Source: Virgibacillus salarius | Lineage (GTDB): Bacteria > Bacillota > Bacilli > Bacillales > Amphibacillaceae | Direction: 5' to 3' | Length of the DNA: 24,033 nt | Assembly: GCF_039521925.1 (NCBI RefSeq) | Contig: NZ_BAAACY010000131.1 | Location: 1 to 24,033, forward strand | Shown: one piece after another, positions 7,578 to 15,807 of the stretch | Position numbering within the stretch: position 1 is the first letter of the stretch | Layout: every line of letters begins with the position of its first letter | Position numbers and translations under genes: made by a program | Notes under the pieces: model-generated | What the model was told of the DNA's origin: nothing | Database searches by the model: none | What the model saw: only the letters and a program-made list of their open reading frames with translations

Positions 7578-8699
7578 TTAATCAAGAAAGTCCTTTAATC
7601 GTTTGCTTCTACTCGGATGTCTTAACTTACGAAGTGCCTTAGCTTCTATTTGACGAATTCTTTCCCGTGTCACACCAAACACTTTTCCAACTTCTTCTAA
7701 GGTTCTTGTTCGCCCATCATCTAGACCGAAGCGCAAACGTAGCACATTTTCTTCACGATCTGTCAGTGTATCTAAAACATCCTCTAATTGTTCCTTTAAA
7801 AGTTCATATGCAGCATGATCTGAAGGAGAGACAGCCTCTTGGTCTTCAATGAAATCCCCTAAATGGGAATCATCTTCTTCACCTATAGGTGTTTCCAACG
7901 AAACAGGCTCTTGCGCGATTTTTAATATATCACGTACCTTGTCAGGAGAAAGCTCCATTTCTTCTCCAATTTCTTCTGGTGTGGGCTCTCTACCTAAATC
8001 TTGAAGCAATTGTCTTTGTACGCGAATCAATTTATTAATTGTCTCTACCATATGAACTGGTATTCGAATTGTTCTTGCTTGATCCGCAATTGCACGAGTT
8101 ATTGCTTGACGAATCCACCAAGTAGCATACGTACTAAATTTAAAACCTTTTCGGTAATCAAATTTTTCGACTGCTTTAATTAATCCCATGTTACCTTCTT
8201 GGATTAGATCGAGAAATAGCATTCCTCTTCCTACATACCGTTTCGCAATACTTACGACTAGTCGAAGGTTTGCTTCAGCAAGTCTTCGCTTAGCCTCCTC
8301 ATCACCTTTCTCAATACGAGTAGCAAGATCGATTTCTTCTGCTGCAGATAATAAATCAACTCGACCTATTTCTTTAAGGTACATACGAACAGGGTCATTT
8401 ATTTTGATACCAAGCGGGACACTTAGATCATTTAAATTAAATTCTTCTTCTTTTGCAATTTGTTGCATATTAGGATCTTCTTCCGATTCTCCAATTACCT
8501 CGACACCTTGTTCTCCTAGGTACTCATAAAATTCATCCATTTGGTCTGATTCTATAACAAAATTAGATAGACGATCAGCTATCTCTTCGTAAGCAAGTAC
8601 ACCGCGCTTTTTACCCATTTCTAACAGCTGATCTTTAGCTTGTTCTAATGTTAGTTCAGGTTCATTTTCTTTTGTTTGTGAAGGCTTGTTATCGGCCAT
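7578..8699 (-). CDS. sigA: Primary RNA polymerase sigma factor SigA
   Basis: A 373-residue housekeeping sigma-70 factor. Region 1.1 is short and acidic. Region 1.2-2 begins near 'DPVRMYLKEIG', and region 2 includes 'LRLVVSIAKRYVGRGM', 'DLIQEGNMGLI' and 'STYATWWIRQAI', which recognise and melt the -10 element. Region 3 contains 'EPTPEEIGEEM'. Region 4 has the -35-binding helix-turn-helix 'TLEEVGKVFGVTRERIRQIE'. I placed the start at ATG 8699, six bases behind a GGAGGGGG ribosome site, rather than 11 codons further upstream. Length then fits the family and leaves a 29-base gap after dnaG. It ends in its own terminator. Confidence 0.98.
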   Translation of the reverse strand: MADNKPSQTKENEPELTLEQAKDQLLEMGKKRGVLAYEEIADRLSNFVIESDQMDEFYEYLGEQGVEVIGESEEDPNMQQIAKEEEFNLNDLSVPLGIKINDPVRMYLKEIGRVDLLSAAEEIDLATRIEKGDEEAKRRLAEANLRLVVSIAKRYVGRGMLFLDLIQEGNMGLIKAVEKFDYRKGFKFSTYATWWIRQAITRAIADQARTIRIPVHMVETINKLIRVQRQLLQDLGREPTPEEIGEEMELSPDKVRDILKIAQEPVSLETPIGEEDDSHLGDFIEDQEAVSPSDHAAYELLKEQLEDVLDTLTDREENVLRLRFGLDDGRTRTLEEVGKVFGVTRERIRQIEAKALRKLRHPSRSKRLKDFLD

Positions 8700-8728
8700 G
8701 AGTCCCCCTCCTTCCAGACTACGTAAAT

Positions 8729-10543
8729 TCAATTCATATTTTTTGACTGCTTATTTATTTCAATAATCTGCATTGCTATTTGTGCAGCTTTTATTGGATC
8801 CTGTTGTTGTTCTGCTCGCTTTTGTTGATCTTTAAGCGTTTTTATCGCATCCATATCACTTTTTTTTGTTTGTATTATTCGAATGTAATCATTTATTTCC
8901 TTATCACTAATATCATCCTGTAACGGGATCATAGCTATTTCAGTAATCTCTTGCTGAAGCTTTGGTTCAGTGATTTTCTCTAAAAACAAGCTAACATCTG
9001 GGTCATTTCCTTCTTCGTAAAAAGCATATAAATAAGTAGCGATAATCTTATGGGAATCTATATTAAAGCCTGCTCCTATTTCTGTTTGAACCTTATCAGT
9101 TATGACGACATCTTGGAGCATATATGATAGAAGATGTCTTTCTGCATTATGGAAAGCTGGTAATAATTTGGATTTCCGAACATTCCATTCTCTACTACTA
9201 GTAGTATATCTGTTCTTCTGACGATTATCCTTATTTGACCCAAACTTTTCTCGGTAGCCTGAAATTTCATTTGACAGGGTATCCATCGATATATTATATT
9301 CATTACTTAACTCTTTTAGATAATATTCCCGTTCAATTGAGCTATCAATCATAGCAAGTTGTTTTAATACTTCTTCTATATAATGAAGTCGATCTCCTTC
9401 ATTATTCATATTATAATCTTTCATTAAATACCGCATATAAAAGCTTATAAAGGTATCACTTGCTTTAATAACCTCATTTTCAAATTTTTCTCCACCATAC
9501 TTCTCAATAAAATTGTCAGGGTCCATATTATGTTGTAGATGTGCTATTTTTACTTCACAACCGACATCGCGTAATAAAACGGCTGCTTTATAAGCAGCAT
9601 CTAACCCTGCACGATCCCCATCATAACAAATAACAACTGTATCTACATAGCGGTTCAAAAGTTTTGCTTGATACTCCGTCAATGCTGTACCAAGTGTAGC
9701 TATTACATTTTTGATACCCGCCTGATATGCAGCAATTATGTCCATTTGCCCTTCAAATAAAATGGCTGCATTTTTTTTTCGAATATGCTTTTTGGCTAAG
9801 TCAAAATTATAAAGAATCTTCCCTTTATGAAATAATTCACTTTCAGGGCTATTCATATACTTAGGCTTCTGATCTCCAAGAGCTCGACCACCAAAAGCAA
9901 CCGTCTTCCCTAAATGATTCCGGATTGGAAAAATAACTCTTCCTCTAAAACGGTCACTTACTTGATTGTCATCCTGTTGGGTAATTAAACCAGCTTTGAC
10001 CAGTAACTGCTGATGATATCCTTTTTTATGAAGGAATTCAGCTGTAAAATTCTTTACATTAGGAGCAAATCCAAGTTGAAATTCATCAATAGCCTCATCA
10101 TTGACACCCCGATTCTTTAAATAGCTATAGCCTTCCTTACCATCTTTTGTAAATCGCAACAAATGATGATAAAGCTTAGTTAACCATTCGTGTGCAGATA
10201 GTATATCTTGGGTCTCTTGTGACAAAGTGCTTACTGATTTGTTTGTTTCTGGTAATTGAATTCCACTTCTATCCGCCAAAAATTGTAATGCTTCATAAAA
10301 TGAATAGTTTTCCATTTCCATTAGAAATGTTATCACATTGCCACCTTTTCCACATCCAAAACAGTGGAAAATTTGCTTTTCCTGTGTAACAGAAAAGGAA
10401 GGTGTTTTCTCTCCATGAAACGGACAAAGACCAAAATAGTTTCTACCTTGTTTTTTTAATTGAATATATTCCCCGATAATGTCTACAATATCATTTGCTT
10501 TACGAATTTCTTCAATTACATGTTCAGGAATTTGATTGGACAT
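8729..10543 (-). CDS. dnaG: DNA primase
   Basis: A 604-residue primase that lays RNA primers for replication. The N-terminal zinc-binding domain has C40, H43 ('CPFHGEKTPSF') and C61, C64 ('HCFGCGKGG'). The RNA-polymerase core follows, with the Toprim motifs 'ILFEGQMD' (catalytic Glu) and 'CYDGDRAGLDA' (metal-binding Asp pair). The C-terminal third is the helicase-binding helical domain. Length equals that of the B. subtilis primase. ATG 10543 has only a modest ribosome site (GGTGA, 5-base gap). It is first in the dnaG-sigA operon; the yqxD gene that normally precedes it is absent. Confidence 0.97.
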   Translation of the reverse strand: MSNQIPEHVIEEIRKANDIVDIIGEYIQLKKQGRNYFGLCPFHGEKTPSFSVTQEKQIFHCFGCGKGGNVITFLMEMENYSFYEALQFLADRSGIQLPETNKSVSTLSQETQDILSAHEWLTKLYHHLLRFTKDGKEGYSYLKNRGVNDEAIDEFQLGFAPNVKNFTAEFLHKKGYHQQLLVKAGLITQQDDNQVSDRFRGRVIFPIRNHLGKTVAFGGRALGDQKPKYMNSPESELFHKGKILYNFDLAKKHIRKKNAAILFEGQMDIIAAYQAGIKNVIATLGTALTEYQAKLLNRYVDTVVICYDGDRAGLDAAYKAAVLLRDVGCEVKIAHLQHNMDPDNFIEKYGGEKFENEVIKASDTFISFYMRYLMKDYNMNNEGDRLHYIEEVLKQLAMIDSSIEREYYLKELSNEYNISMDTLSNEISGYREKFGSNKDNRQKNRYTTSSREWNVRKSKLLPAFHNAERHLLSYMLQDVVITDKVQTEIGAGFNIDSHKIIATYLYAFYEEGNDPDVSLFLEKITEPKLQQEITEIAMIPLQDDISDKEINDYIRIIQTKKSDMDAIKTLKDQQKRAEQQQDPIKAAQIAMQIIEINKQSKNMN

Positions 10544-10563
10544 AAAATCACCATGCTAAGTTA

Positions 10564-10592
10564 ATATTCGTCTTTCATTAAAAAAATCCTTC
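10564..10592 (-). promoter_or_regulatory. Sigma-H-type promoter motif upstream of dnaG-sigA
   Basis: On the minus strand, GAAGGATTT and ACGAATAT are separated by 12 bases. This fits the sigma-H consensus (RnAGGAWWW, 11-12 bases, RnGAATWW) at every defined position. The implied start site is roughly 10-20 bases before the dnaG start codon. The B. subtilis sigA operon is known to have a sigma-H promoter used at sporulation onset, which supports the call. Confidence 0.65.
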
Positions 10593-10594
10593 AT

Positions 10595-10946
10595 TTTTCG
10601 ACAATATTTTTTTGAAATACCGAAAAAAATTCCTTCTTTTTATAAAAATAATCTGTGAAGGATATCTAAAAGCTGATTTACTTCATTTATATAAAAAGCA
10701 GGTCACAAAAATTCAAAAAGCAAAGACATTCATTCAATAACACAAGCTCACAGTATACATACTTCTACATTTGTCACTTAAATTCCTTCTTAAAATGTAA
10801 GGTTTATTAAATAACAATGATAGAAATATATCTTCTGTATGCTATATCATTACACAAAGAGACATTATAATATACTTTCACAAAAAATGCTATCAAATCG
10901 TCTCTAGTTTTATATTATTCCCAGTAGTTTTTCTTCCTAACCGTGA
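10595..10946. other. AT-rich non-coding gap upstream of dnaG
   Basis: About 350 bases with no credible reading frame. Here B. subtilis would have yqxD. On the minus strand a perfect TATAAT (10864-10869) lacks a good -35. A TATACT (10752-10757) with GTGACA only 14 bases upstream is a poor pair. GAAGGA(A/T)TT, the sigma-H -35 core, occurs twice more (near 10640 and 10785) without a good -10. The vegetative promoter of dnaG-sigA is probably here, but I cannot fix its position. Confidence 0.5.
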
Positions 10947-10980
10947 AAAAACATTCTACATATTCATATAGAATGTTTTT
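10947..10980. terminator. Terminator of ccpN-ppsR
   Basis: A perfect 12-bp stem (arms 10947-10958 and 10969-10980) with a 10-base loop, 24 bases past the ppsR stop. The arms end in A/T runs, so T5-6 follows on either strand. Confidence 0.85.
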
Positions 10981-11004
10981 CTATTCGATTAGATTGGCCA
11001 CTTA

Positions 11005-11808
11005 CTAGTTTTGAATAATCTGCATGATACTATTAGCCGTTTCTTCTACGGCCTTGTTAGAAACATCAATTACATTACATCCAATCTTATTAACCACTTT
11101 ATCAAAATAGTCTAATTCTTTATAAATCCGTTCCATATTTGCGTAAGTAGCTTGATCGCCAAGGCCTAATGCCTTTAATCTTTCTTTCCGGATTTCATTA
11201 AGTTTCTCAGGACTAATACGCAAACCAATACACTTAGCAGGATCGACATCAAACAACTCTTCAGGCGGATCCACCTCAGGAACAATGGGAACATTAGCCA
11301 CTTTCAAGCGTTTGTGGGCTAGAAATTGAGAAAGTGGCGTTTTCGATGTCCGAGAAACACCGATTAGTATGATATCTGCACGTGATATTCCCCTGGTGTC
11401 ACGACCATCATCATATTTCACAGCAAATTCAATGGCTTCTACACGTTTAAAGTAGTCTTCATCTAATTTATGGACTAATCCAGCTTCAAACCGGGGTGTT
11501 CGTTCAAATACTCTTTCCATTGCTTTTAACATCGGTCCCATAATATCGATTGCTTCTAAATTTAGTTGCTTTGATCGTTCATTTACATAGTTTCTTAGAA
11601 TTGGATCGACAAGGGTGAAGCCAATTAGCCCATTATTTTCTTTAGCAATTTGAAGTACTTCATCAATTGTATCCTTATCTTCCACATATGGAATCCGTTG
11701 TATCTTATAATCCCCATTATTAAACTGACTTAAACCTGCTTTAATAACTAACTCAGCTGTTTCACCAACCGAATCAGATAGAACATAGACAATAGGCTGC
11801 ATGCTCAT
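11005..11808 (-). CDS. yqfL: PpsR/YqfL, bifunctional kinase-pyrophosphorylase regulator family (DUF299)
   Basis: A 267-residue member of the family that regulates PEP-forming enzymes (pyruvate-phosphate dikinase or PEP synthase) by ADP-dependent phosphorylation and phosphate-dependent dephosphorylation. The start is typical ('IVYVLSDSVGETAEL', residues 6-20). A P-loop-like 'GVSRTSKTPLS' (150-160) is the nucleotide-binding site. B. subtilis YqfL lies with ccpN and affects CcpN-dependent repression of gluconeogenic genes. No PPDK gene is visible here, so the CcpN link is the better-supported role. ATG 11808 has GGAAGGAG 7 bases upstream. It starts 26 bases after ccpN. Confidence 0.93.
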   Translation of the reverse strand: MSMQPIVYVLSDSVGETAELVIKAGLSQFNNGDYKIQRIPYVEDKDTIDEVLQIAKENNGLIGFTLVDPILRNYVNERSKQLNLEAIDIMGPMLKAMERVFERTPRFEAGLVHKLDEDYFKRVEAIEFAVKYDDGRDTRGISRADIILIGVSRTSKTPLSQFLAHKRLKVANVPIVPEVDPPEELFDVDPAKCIGLRISPEKLNEIRKERLKALGLGDQATYANMERIYKELDYFDKVVNKIGCNVIDVSNKAVEETANSIMQIIQN

Positions 11809-11834
11809 TCATCTACTCCTTCCCACAAACGTAG

Positions 11835-12464
11835 CTAAATATGTTCATCTGTAATTAATTCTACGAAAGCCTTCGTAATAGTCGTCTTTGTTATTCTTCC
11901 TACCACCTCTAAACCGGAAGCCGTATCCTTTACAACCGGAATACCATCTATTTGCTTATTAATCAAATTTTGGGCTACATCTAAAAGTAAATCTTCTTTT
12001 CTGCACACCGTAATGTTTGGCATTCTTGTCATAATTATATGAACCGGTACGGCGTTTAAATCCTGTTTGCCAATACTTGCACGTAATAAATCTTTTCGCG
12101 ATAATACTCCCGTTAAGCAAGCTTTATCATCAACTACAAAGAGTGTTCCAACATCCTCTAGAAACATAGTAGATATGGCATCGTATACCGATACACTTTC
12201 TTTCACAACAATCGGAACATGTTGATACTCATATACTTTAAATTTTTTAATTTGTTCCGTAAGTAGTTCACTTCCGGTCTTTCCTGTGAAAAAGTACCCA
12301 ACACGAGGACGCGCATCAAGAAATCCTGCCATGGTCAAAATGGCCAAGTCTGGGCGTAGCGTTGCTCTAGTTAAATTTAATCGTTCAGCTATATTTTCAC
12401 CCGTTATTGGACCATTCTCCTTGACAATTTCAATAATTTCTTCCTGCCTACTCGATAATTCCAT
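11835..12464 (-). CDS. ccpN: CcpN, CBS-domain repressor of gluconeogenic genes
   Basis: A 209-residue transcription regulator. The N-terminal winged helix-turn-helix covers about residues 5-58 ('NGPITGENIAERLNLTRATLRPDLAIL' in part). Two CBS domains follow (about 78-137 and 142-205, including 'VGTLFVVDDKACLTGVLSRKDLL' in part), which sense adenine nucleotides. The known CcpN represses gapB and pckA during glycolytic growth. Length and the downstream ppsR partner match B. subtilis (YqzB/YqfL). It begins 95 bases after the glyS stop, with its own probable promoter. Confidence 0.94.
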   Translation of the reverse strand: MELSSRQEEIIEIVKENGPITGENIAERLNLTRATLRPDLAILTMAGFLDARPRVGYFFTGKTGSELLTEQIKKFKVYEYQHVPIVVKESVSVYDAISTMFLEDVGTLFVVDDKACLTGVLSRKDLLRASIGKQDLNAVPVHIIMTRMPNITVCRKEDLLLDVAQNLINKQIDGIPVVKDTASGLEVVGRITKTTITKAFVELITDEHI

Positions 12465-12508
12465 CCCTTCACCACCTAAAAACCATGTGACTTATACTAT
12501 TTCTTCAT

Positions 12509-12537
12509 ATTATAGACTAAAAATAGAGAAAAGAGAA
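12509..12537 (-). promoter_or_regulatory. Possible sigma-A promoter of ccpN-ppsR
   Basis: A perfect TATAAT on the minus strand lies 45 bases before the ccpN start codon. A weak -35 (TTCTCT) is 17 bases further upstream. The position is suitable; the -35 is poor. Confidence 0.4.
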
Positions 12538-12559
12538 TTGTCTCGCACGCGTTTATGGA

Positions 12560-14632
12560 TTAAAAGCTTTGTTTCCATTCTACTTTAGTTAAGTCCGCAT
12601 ATTTCTGTATAAGTGAAGCGATACTTGCTAATAGTGCTAAGCGATTATTACGAATCCTTTCATTATCATCCATTACCATATTATGATCAAAGAAATTGTG
12701 AATTGGTTCTGCTAGTTGACCTAATAACAATAAATCCCGTTCTGCATCACGTTCTGATTGTTGGTAAGACTGCTCTATCGAGCAAAATTCTTTATACAAT
12801 GCCTTTTCCGATTCCGTATCAAATAAATTTGTATCTATATGATTAGAATTAGCTTTTTGAGCTAAGTTTAATACGCGTACAAGTGCTTCTTGAATCGTCT
12901 TAAACGAAGCGTCTAACCTTTTATTTGATAAGTTATGTGCCTTTGCTAATGCATACGTATACACACCTATTTCTTTGTGAAGTATCGCTTGAATTATATC
13001 TTGTTCAATAGATTCTTCTTTAAATAAATATGCTGCTCGATTCGTCAAGAAATCATGAAGGTTACTAAATGCTTTATCCTTATCCAATATTTGTATGTGT
13101 GATTGTTCCATCACTTCCAGTGCAAGATTTATTAATGTTTCCATAGGAATATTCCACTTATTAGCTTCTATAATACGTAAAATGCCCGTTGCTTGACGAC
13201 GTAAGCCATATGGATCCTGTGAACCAGAAGGAATTAGTCCAACACCAATACAACCAGCCACCGTATCTAATTTATCGGCAATGCTAATAATCGAACCCTC
13301 TATAGTATTCGGTAATTCACCATTTGCCTGCTTAGGTAAGTAGTGTTCACGCACCGCTTGTGCTACAGTCCTAGTTTCACCAAAATATTGAGCGTACTTT
13401 TCACCAATTACCCCTTGTAATTCTGTAAACTCATTTACCATATTTGTTGAAAGGTCAAATTTACAGATCGATGCAGCTCGCAGAATATTTTCCTTTTCTT
13501 CTATGTGCAGTAGATCTGAAATATGGTTTGCTATTACGACAACACGTTTCACTTTGTCTGTAATTGTTCCTAGTTTTTCCTGAAAGACAACTCGATTTAA
13601 TTTTTCATTATAAAAATCTATAGAATGCTTTAAATCCTCATTATAGAAGAACTCGGCATCGGACAAACGAGCACGTAGTACCTTCTCATTTCCTTTTATT
13701 ACGGTATTTAATGCATCGTCATTTCCATTTCTAATCCCGACAAAGTAAGGAAGTAGCTCACCTGTATTTGATTTTACTGGAAAATAACGCTGATGCTCTT
13801 TCATGGAAGTAATTAATACTTCTTCTGGGAGTTTCAAAAATTGTTTTTCATAAGCGCCCAGAAAAGCTTGTGGGTATTCAACTAAATTACGCACCTCATC
13901 AAGTAATTGTTTATCCACCGGTATTTGAATACTATGACTTTTCTCTAACGTATGAATCCCCTCTAAAATTAAATCTTCACGCCGTTTTGGATTAACAATT
14001 ACAAATTGATCCAATAACGTATCCTCATAGTTCAAAGGATTATTCAAATCAATTTTATCACCAAGAAACCGATGCCCGTAAGTTGTTTTACCACTTTTCA
14101 CACCAGCAACCTCAAAAGGGATCACCGTGCCGCCAAGTAAAGCCACAAGCCAACGAATGGGACGCGCATATCTCATAGATTGTGTACCCCAACGCATGTT
14201 TTTCCCGAATGTAATGGATTCAACAATTTTGTGAAATTCAGGTAATAGTGTAATGGTTTGCTTACCTTCAATATGCTTTTCTACAAAAATATAGTTTGTA
14301 CCGTTAATTTCTTTACTATAAATGTCGTCTACAGTTTTCCCCTGACCTTTTGTAAAGCCAATTGCAGCTTTTGACCAATTACCGTCTGCAGCTTTTGCAA
14401 TCTTTTCAGCTGGTCCTTTTACTTCCTCTTCTATTGTTGTTTGCTCTTCCGCTATGCCTTTAATTAGTACAGCAAGACGTCTAGGAGTAGAATAGGAAAC
14501 AACACTTTCAAATGTAATGCGTAATTCTTGTAGCCAGGATTCGGTTTTTTCTTTAAGCTGTAACTCTGCATCGTCAACAAACCGAGCCGGAAGTTCCTCC
14601 ACACCTATTTCGAATAAAGCATTTTTTGCCAT
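12560..14632 (-). CDS. glyS: Glycyl-tRNA synthetase beta subunit
   Basis: A 690-residue beta chain of the heterotetrameric bacterial-type glycyl-tRNA synthetase. The N-terminus is typical ('LFEIGVEELPARFV', residues 6-19), followed by 'VKGPAEKIA'. Later landmarks are 'MRYARPIRWLVALLGG', 'SMKEHQRYFPV' and 'IADKLDTVAGCIGVGLIPSGSQDP' (in part), an HD-like domain. The DALR-type anticodon-binding domain is near the C-terminus ('SFKTIQEALVRVLNL'). It provides tRNA recognition while the alpha chain activates glycine. It starts directly after the glyQ stop (adjacent bases), and the glyS ribosome site lies inside the end of glyQ, so the subunits are probably coupled. Confidence 0.97.
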   Translation of the reverse strand: MAKNALFEIGVEELPARFVDDAELQLKEKTESWLQELRITFESVVSYSTPRRLAVLIKGIAEEQTTIEEEVKGPAEKIAKAADGNWSKAAIGFTKGQGKTVDDIYSKEINGTNYIFVEKHIEGKQTITLLPEFHKIVESITFGKNMRWGTQSMRYARPIRWLVALLGGTVIPFEVAGVKSGKTTYGHRFLGDKIDLNNPLNYEDTLLDQFVIVNPKRREDLILEGIHTLEKSHSIQIPVDKQLLDEVRNLVEYPQAFLGAYEKQFLKLPEEVLITSMKEHQRYFPVKSNTGELLPYFVGIRNGNDDALNTVIKGNEKVLRARLSDAEFFYNEDLKHSIDFYNEKLNRVVFQEKLGTITDKVKRVVVIANHISDLLHIEEKENILRAASICKFDLSTNMVNEFTELQGVIGEKYAQYFGETRTVAQAVREHYLPKQANGELPNTIEGSIISIADKLDTVAGCIGVGLIPSGSQDPYGLRRQATGILRIIEANKWNIPMETLINLALEVMEQSHIQILDKDKAFSNLHDFLTNRAAYLFKEESIEQDIIQAILHKEIGVYTYALAKAHNLSNKRLDASFKTIQEALVRVLNLAQKANSNHIDTNLFDTESEKALYKEFCSIEQSYQQSERDAERDLLLLGQLAEPIHNFFDHNMVMDDNERIRNNRLALLASIASLIQKYADLTKVEWKQSF

Positions 14633-15511
14633 TTACTGTTCCTCCTTTTTCAGCATAGGAAAACCAAGTCTTTCTCTTTCTTCTACATATGCTTTTGCAA
14701 TATTTCTAGCTAGATTACGGATTCTACCTATATAGCCAGTTCGCTCTGTTACAGAGATAACACCTTTTGCATCCAATAAATTAAATGTATGCGAGCATTT
14801 TAATACATAATCATATGCTGGAAAAACTAAGCCTTTTTCCATTGTCTCCTTTGCTTCCTTTTCATACTTAGTAAATAGATCAAATAACATTTCCGTATTA
14901 GATGCCTCAAAAGTATATTTAGAATGCTCATATTCTGGTTGATAAAAGATATCCCTTACAGTAACACCAGATGTCCATTCTAAATCGAACACATTTTCTT
15001 CATCTTGAATATAGGATGCTAACCGCTCTATACCATAGGTAAGCTCAACAGCCACTGGGTTTGCTTCTAAACCACCGATCTGTTGAAAATAAGTGAATTG
15101 AGTAATTTCCATGCCATCTAACCAAACTTCCCAACCCAATCCAGCTGCTCCAAGTGTTGGATTCTCCCAATTATCCTCCACGAAACGAATATCATGTTCT
15201 AGAGGATTAATTCCTAGTTTCTTTAAAGATTCAAGATATAGCTCTTGAACATTGTTTGGAGAAGGCTTCATGATTACTTGAAATTGATGATGCTGATAAA
15301 GTCGATTTGGGTTATCCCCATAACGACCGTCCGCAGGTCTTCTTGACGGTTCTACATAAGCAACATTCCATGGTTCAGGACCGAGACTACGCAGCAGTGT
15401 CATTGGCGACATGGTACCTGCACCTTTTTCAACATCATAAGCTTGCATAATAATACAGTTTTGTTCAGACCAATGCTTTTGTAATGTTAATATCATTTCC
15501 TGAATATTCAT
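14633..15511 (-). CDS. glyQ: Glycyl-tRNA synthetase alpha subunit
   Basis: A 292-residue class II synthetase catalytic chain that makes glycyl-adenylate and charges tRNA-Gly with GlyS. Diagnostic stretches are 'DVEKGAGTMSPMTLLRSLG', 'YVEPSRRPADGRYGDNPNRL' (class II active-site arginine), 'FVEDNWENPTLGAAGLGWEVW' (in part) and 'YGIERLASYIQ'. I chose ATG 15511 because family members begin MNIQ; a GTG two codons upstream (15517) is closer to the ribosome site (GGAGG, 4 versus 10 bases) and cannot be excluded. Expression is controlled by the upstream T-box leader. Confidence 0.97.
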   Translation of the reverse strand: MNIQEMILTLQKHWSEQNCIIMQAYDVEKGAGTMSPMTLLRSLGPEPWNVAYVEPSRRPADGRYGDNPNRLYQHHQFQVIMKPSPNNVQELYLESLKKLGINPLEHDIRFVEDNWENPTLGAAGLGWEVWLDGMEITQFTYFQQIGGLEANPVAVELTYGIERLASYIQDEENVFDLEWTSGVTVRDIFYQPEYEHSKYTFEASNTEMLFDLFTKYEKEAKETMEKGLVFPAYDYVLKCSHTFNLLDAKGVISVTERTGYIGRIRNLARNIAKAYVEERERLGFPMLKKEEQ

Positions 15512-15555
15512 CTTCACATATCCTCCATCTTGATATTAGTTAAGTAAAAGACAAA

Positions 15556-15599
15556 ATCCCCGTCCCTATGTCTTTTTTATTAGACATAGGGACGGGGAT
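15556..15599 (-). terminator. T-box attenuator of glyQS
   Basis: A perfect 18-bp stem (arms 15556-15573 and 15582-15599) with an 8-base loop, followed on the minus strand by TTTGTCTTTT. It begins just after the T-box sequence and is the regulated terminator of the leader: formed when tRNA-Gly is charged, avoided when uncharged tRNA stabilises the antiterminator. Confidence 0.93.
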
Positions 15600-15770
15600 A
15601 GGCCGCGGTTCCACCCTATTTGCTCATCACGAAAATGAGCCACTTTATTATAATCGCTCAGAAGCGCCCTTCCAATTTGCTTTATGATCCAGCTTTCACT
15701 ATTCTGGATTCGCTTTACATAAATACAAAAAGTACTCCTCTTCATCACAGCAATACTTATTATAATTTAT
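15556..15770 (-). ncRNA. Glycine T-box riboswitch (glyQS leader)
   Basis: A complete T-box leader on the minus strand. The invariant T-box AGGGTGGAACCGCGGC is at 15602-15617. Its TGGA bulge pairs with the acceptor end of uncharged tRNA. Stem I begins with the K-turn/GA region (GAAGAGGAGTA). A distal hairpin ATCCAG/CTGGAT with an internal GTGAAAG loop follows. The 3' side carries the specifier region GAAGGGCGCTTC, with the glycine codon GGC at 15666-15668. Stem III (GCTCAT/ATGAGC) precedes the T-box. The 18-bp terminator closes the leader about 45 bases before glyQ. Specifier and downstream gene agree on glycine. Assignment of individual bases in stem I is inference. Confidence 0.95.
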
Positions 15771-15776
15771 GTACAA

Positions 15777-15806
15777 ATAATACGCTACATTACTGGTTCA
15801 TGTCAA
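15777..15806 (-). promoter_or_regulatory. Sigma-A promoter of the glyQS operon
   Basis: A perfect -35 TTGACA (15801-15806), an 18-base spacer and TATTAT (5 of 6, 15777-15782) on the minus strand. The start would be near 15770, at the 5' end of the T-box leader. A second -10 (TATAAT, 15759-15764) lacks a -35. The promoter overlaps the stop of the preceding gene, recO, only at its edge. Confidence 0.75.
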
Positions 15807-15807
15807 C

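Noticed and set aside
8700..8732. Upstream extension of sigA by 11 codons
   Set aside because: It would overlap the dnaG stop and translate through the GGAGGGGG ribosome site; family length supports ATG 8699.
10752..10777. GTGACA plus TATACT as a sigma-A promoter for dnaG
   Set aside because: The spacer is 14 bases; sigma-A promoters need about 16-18.
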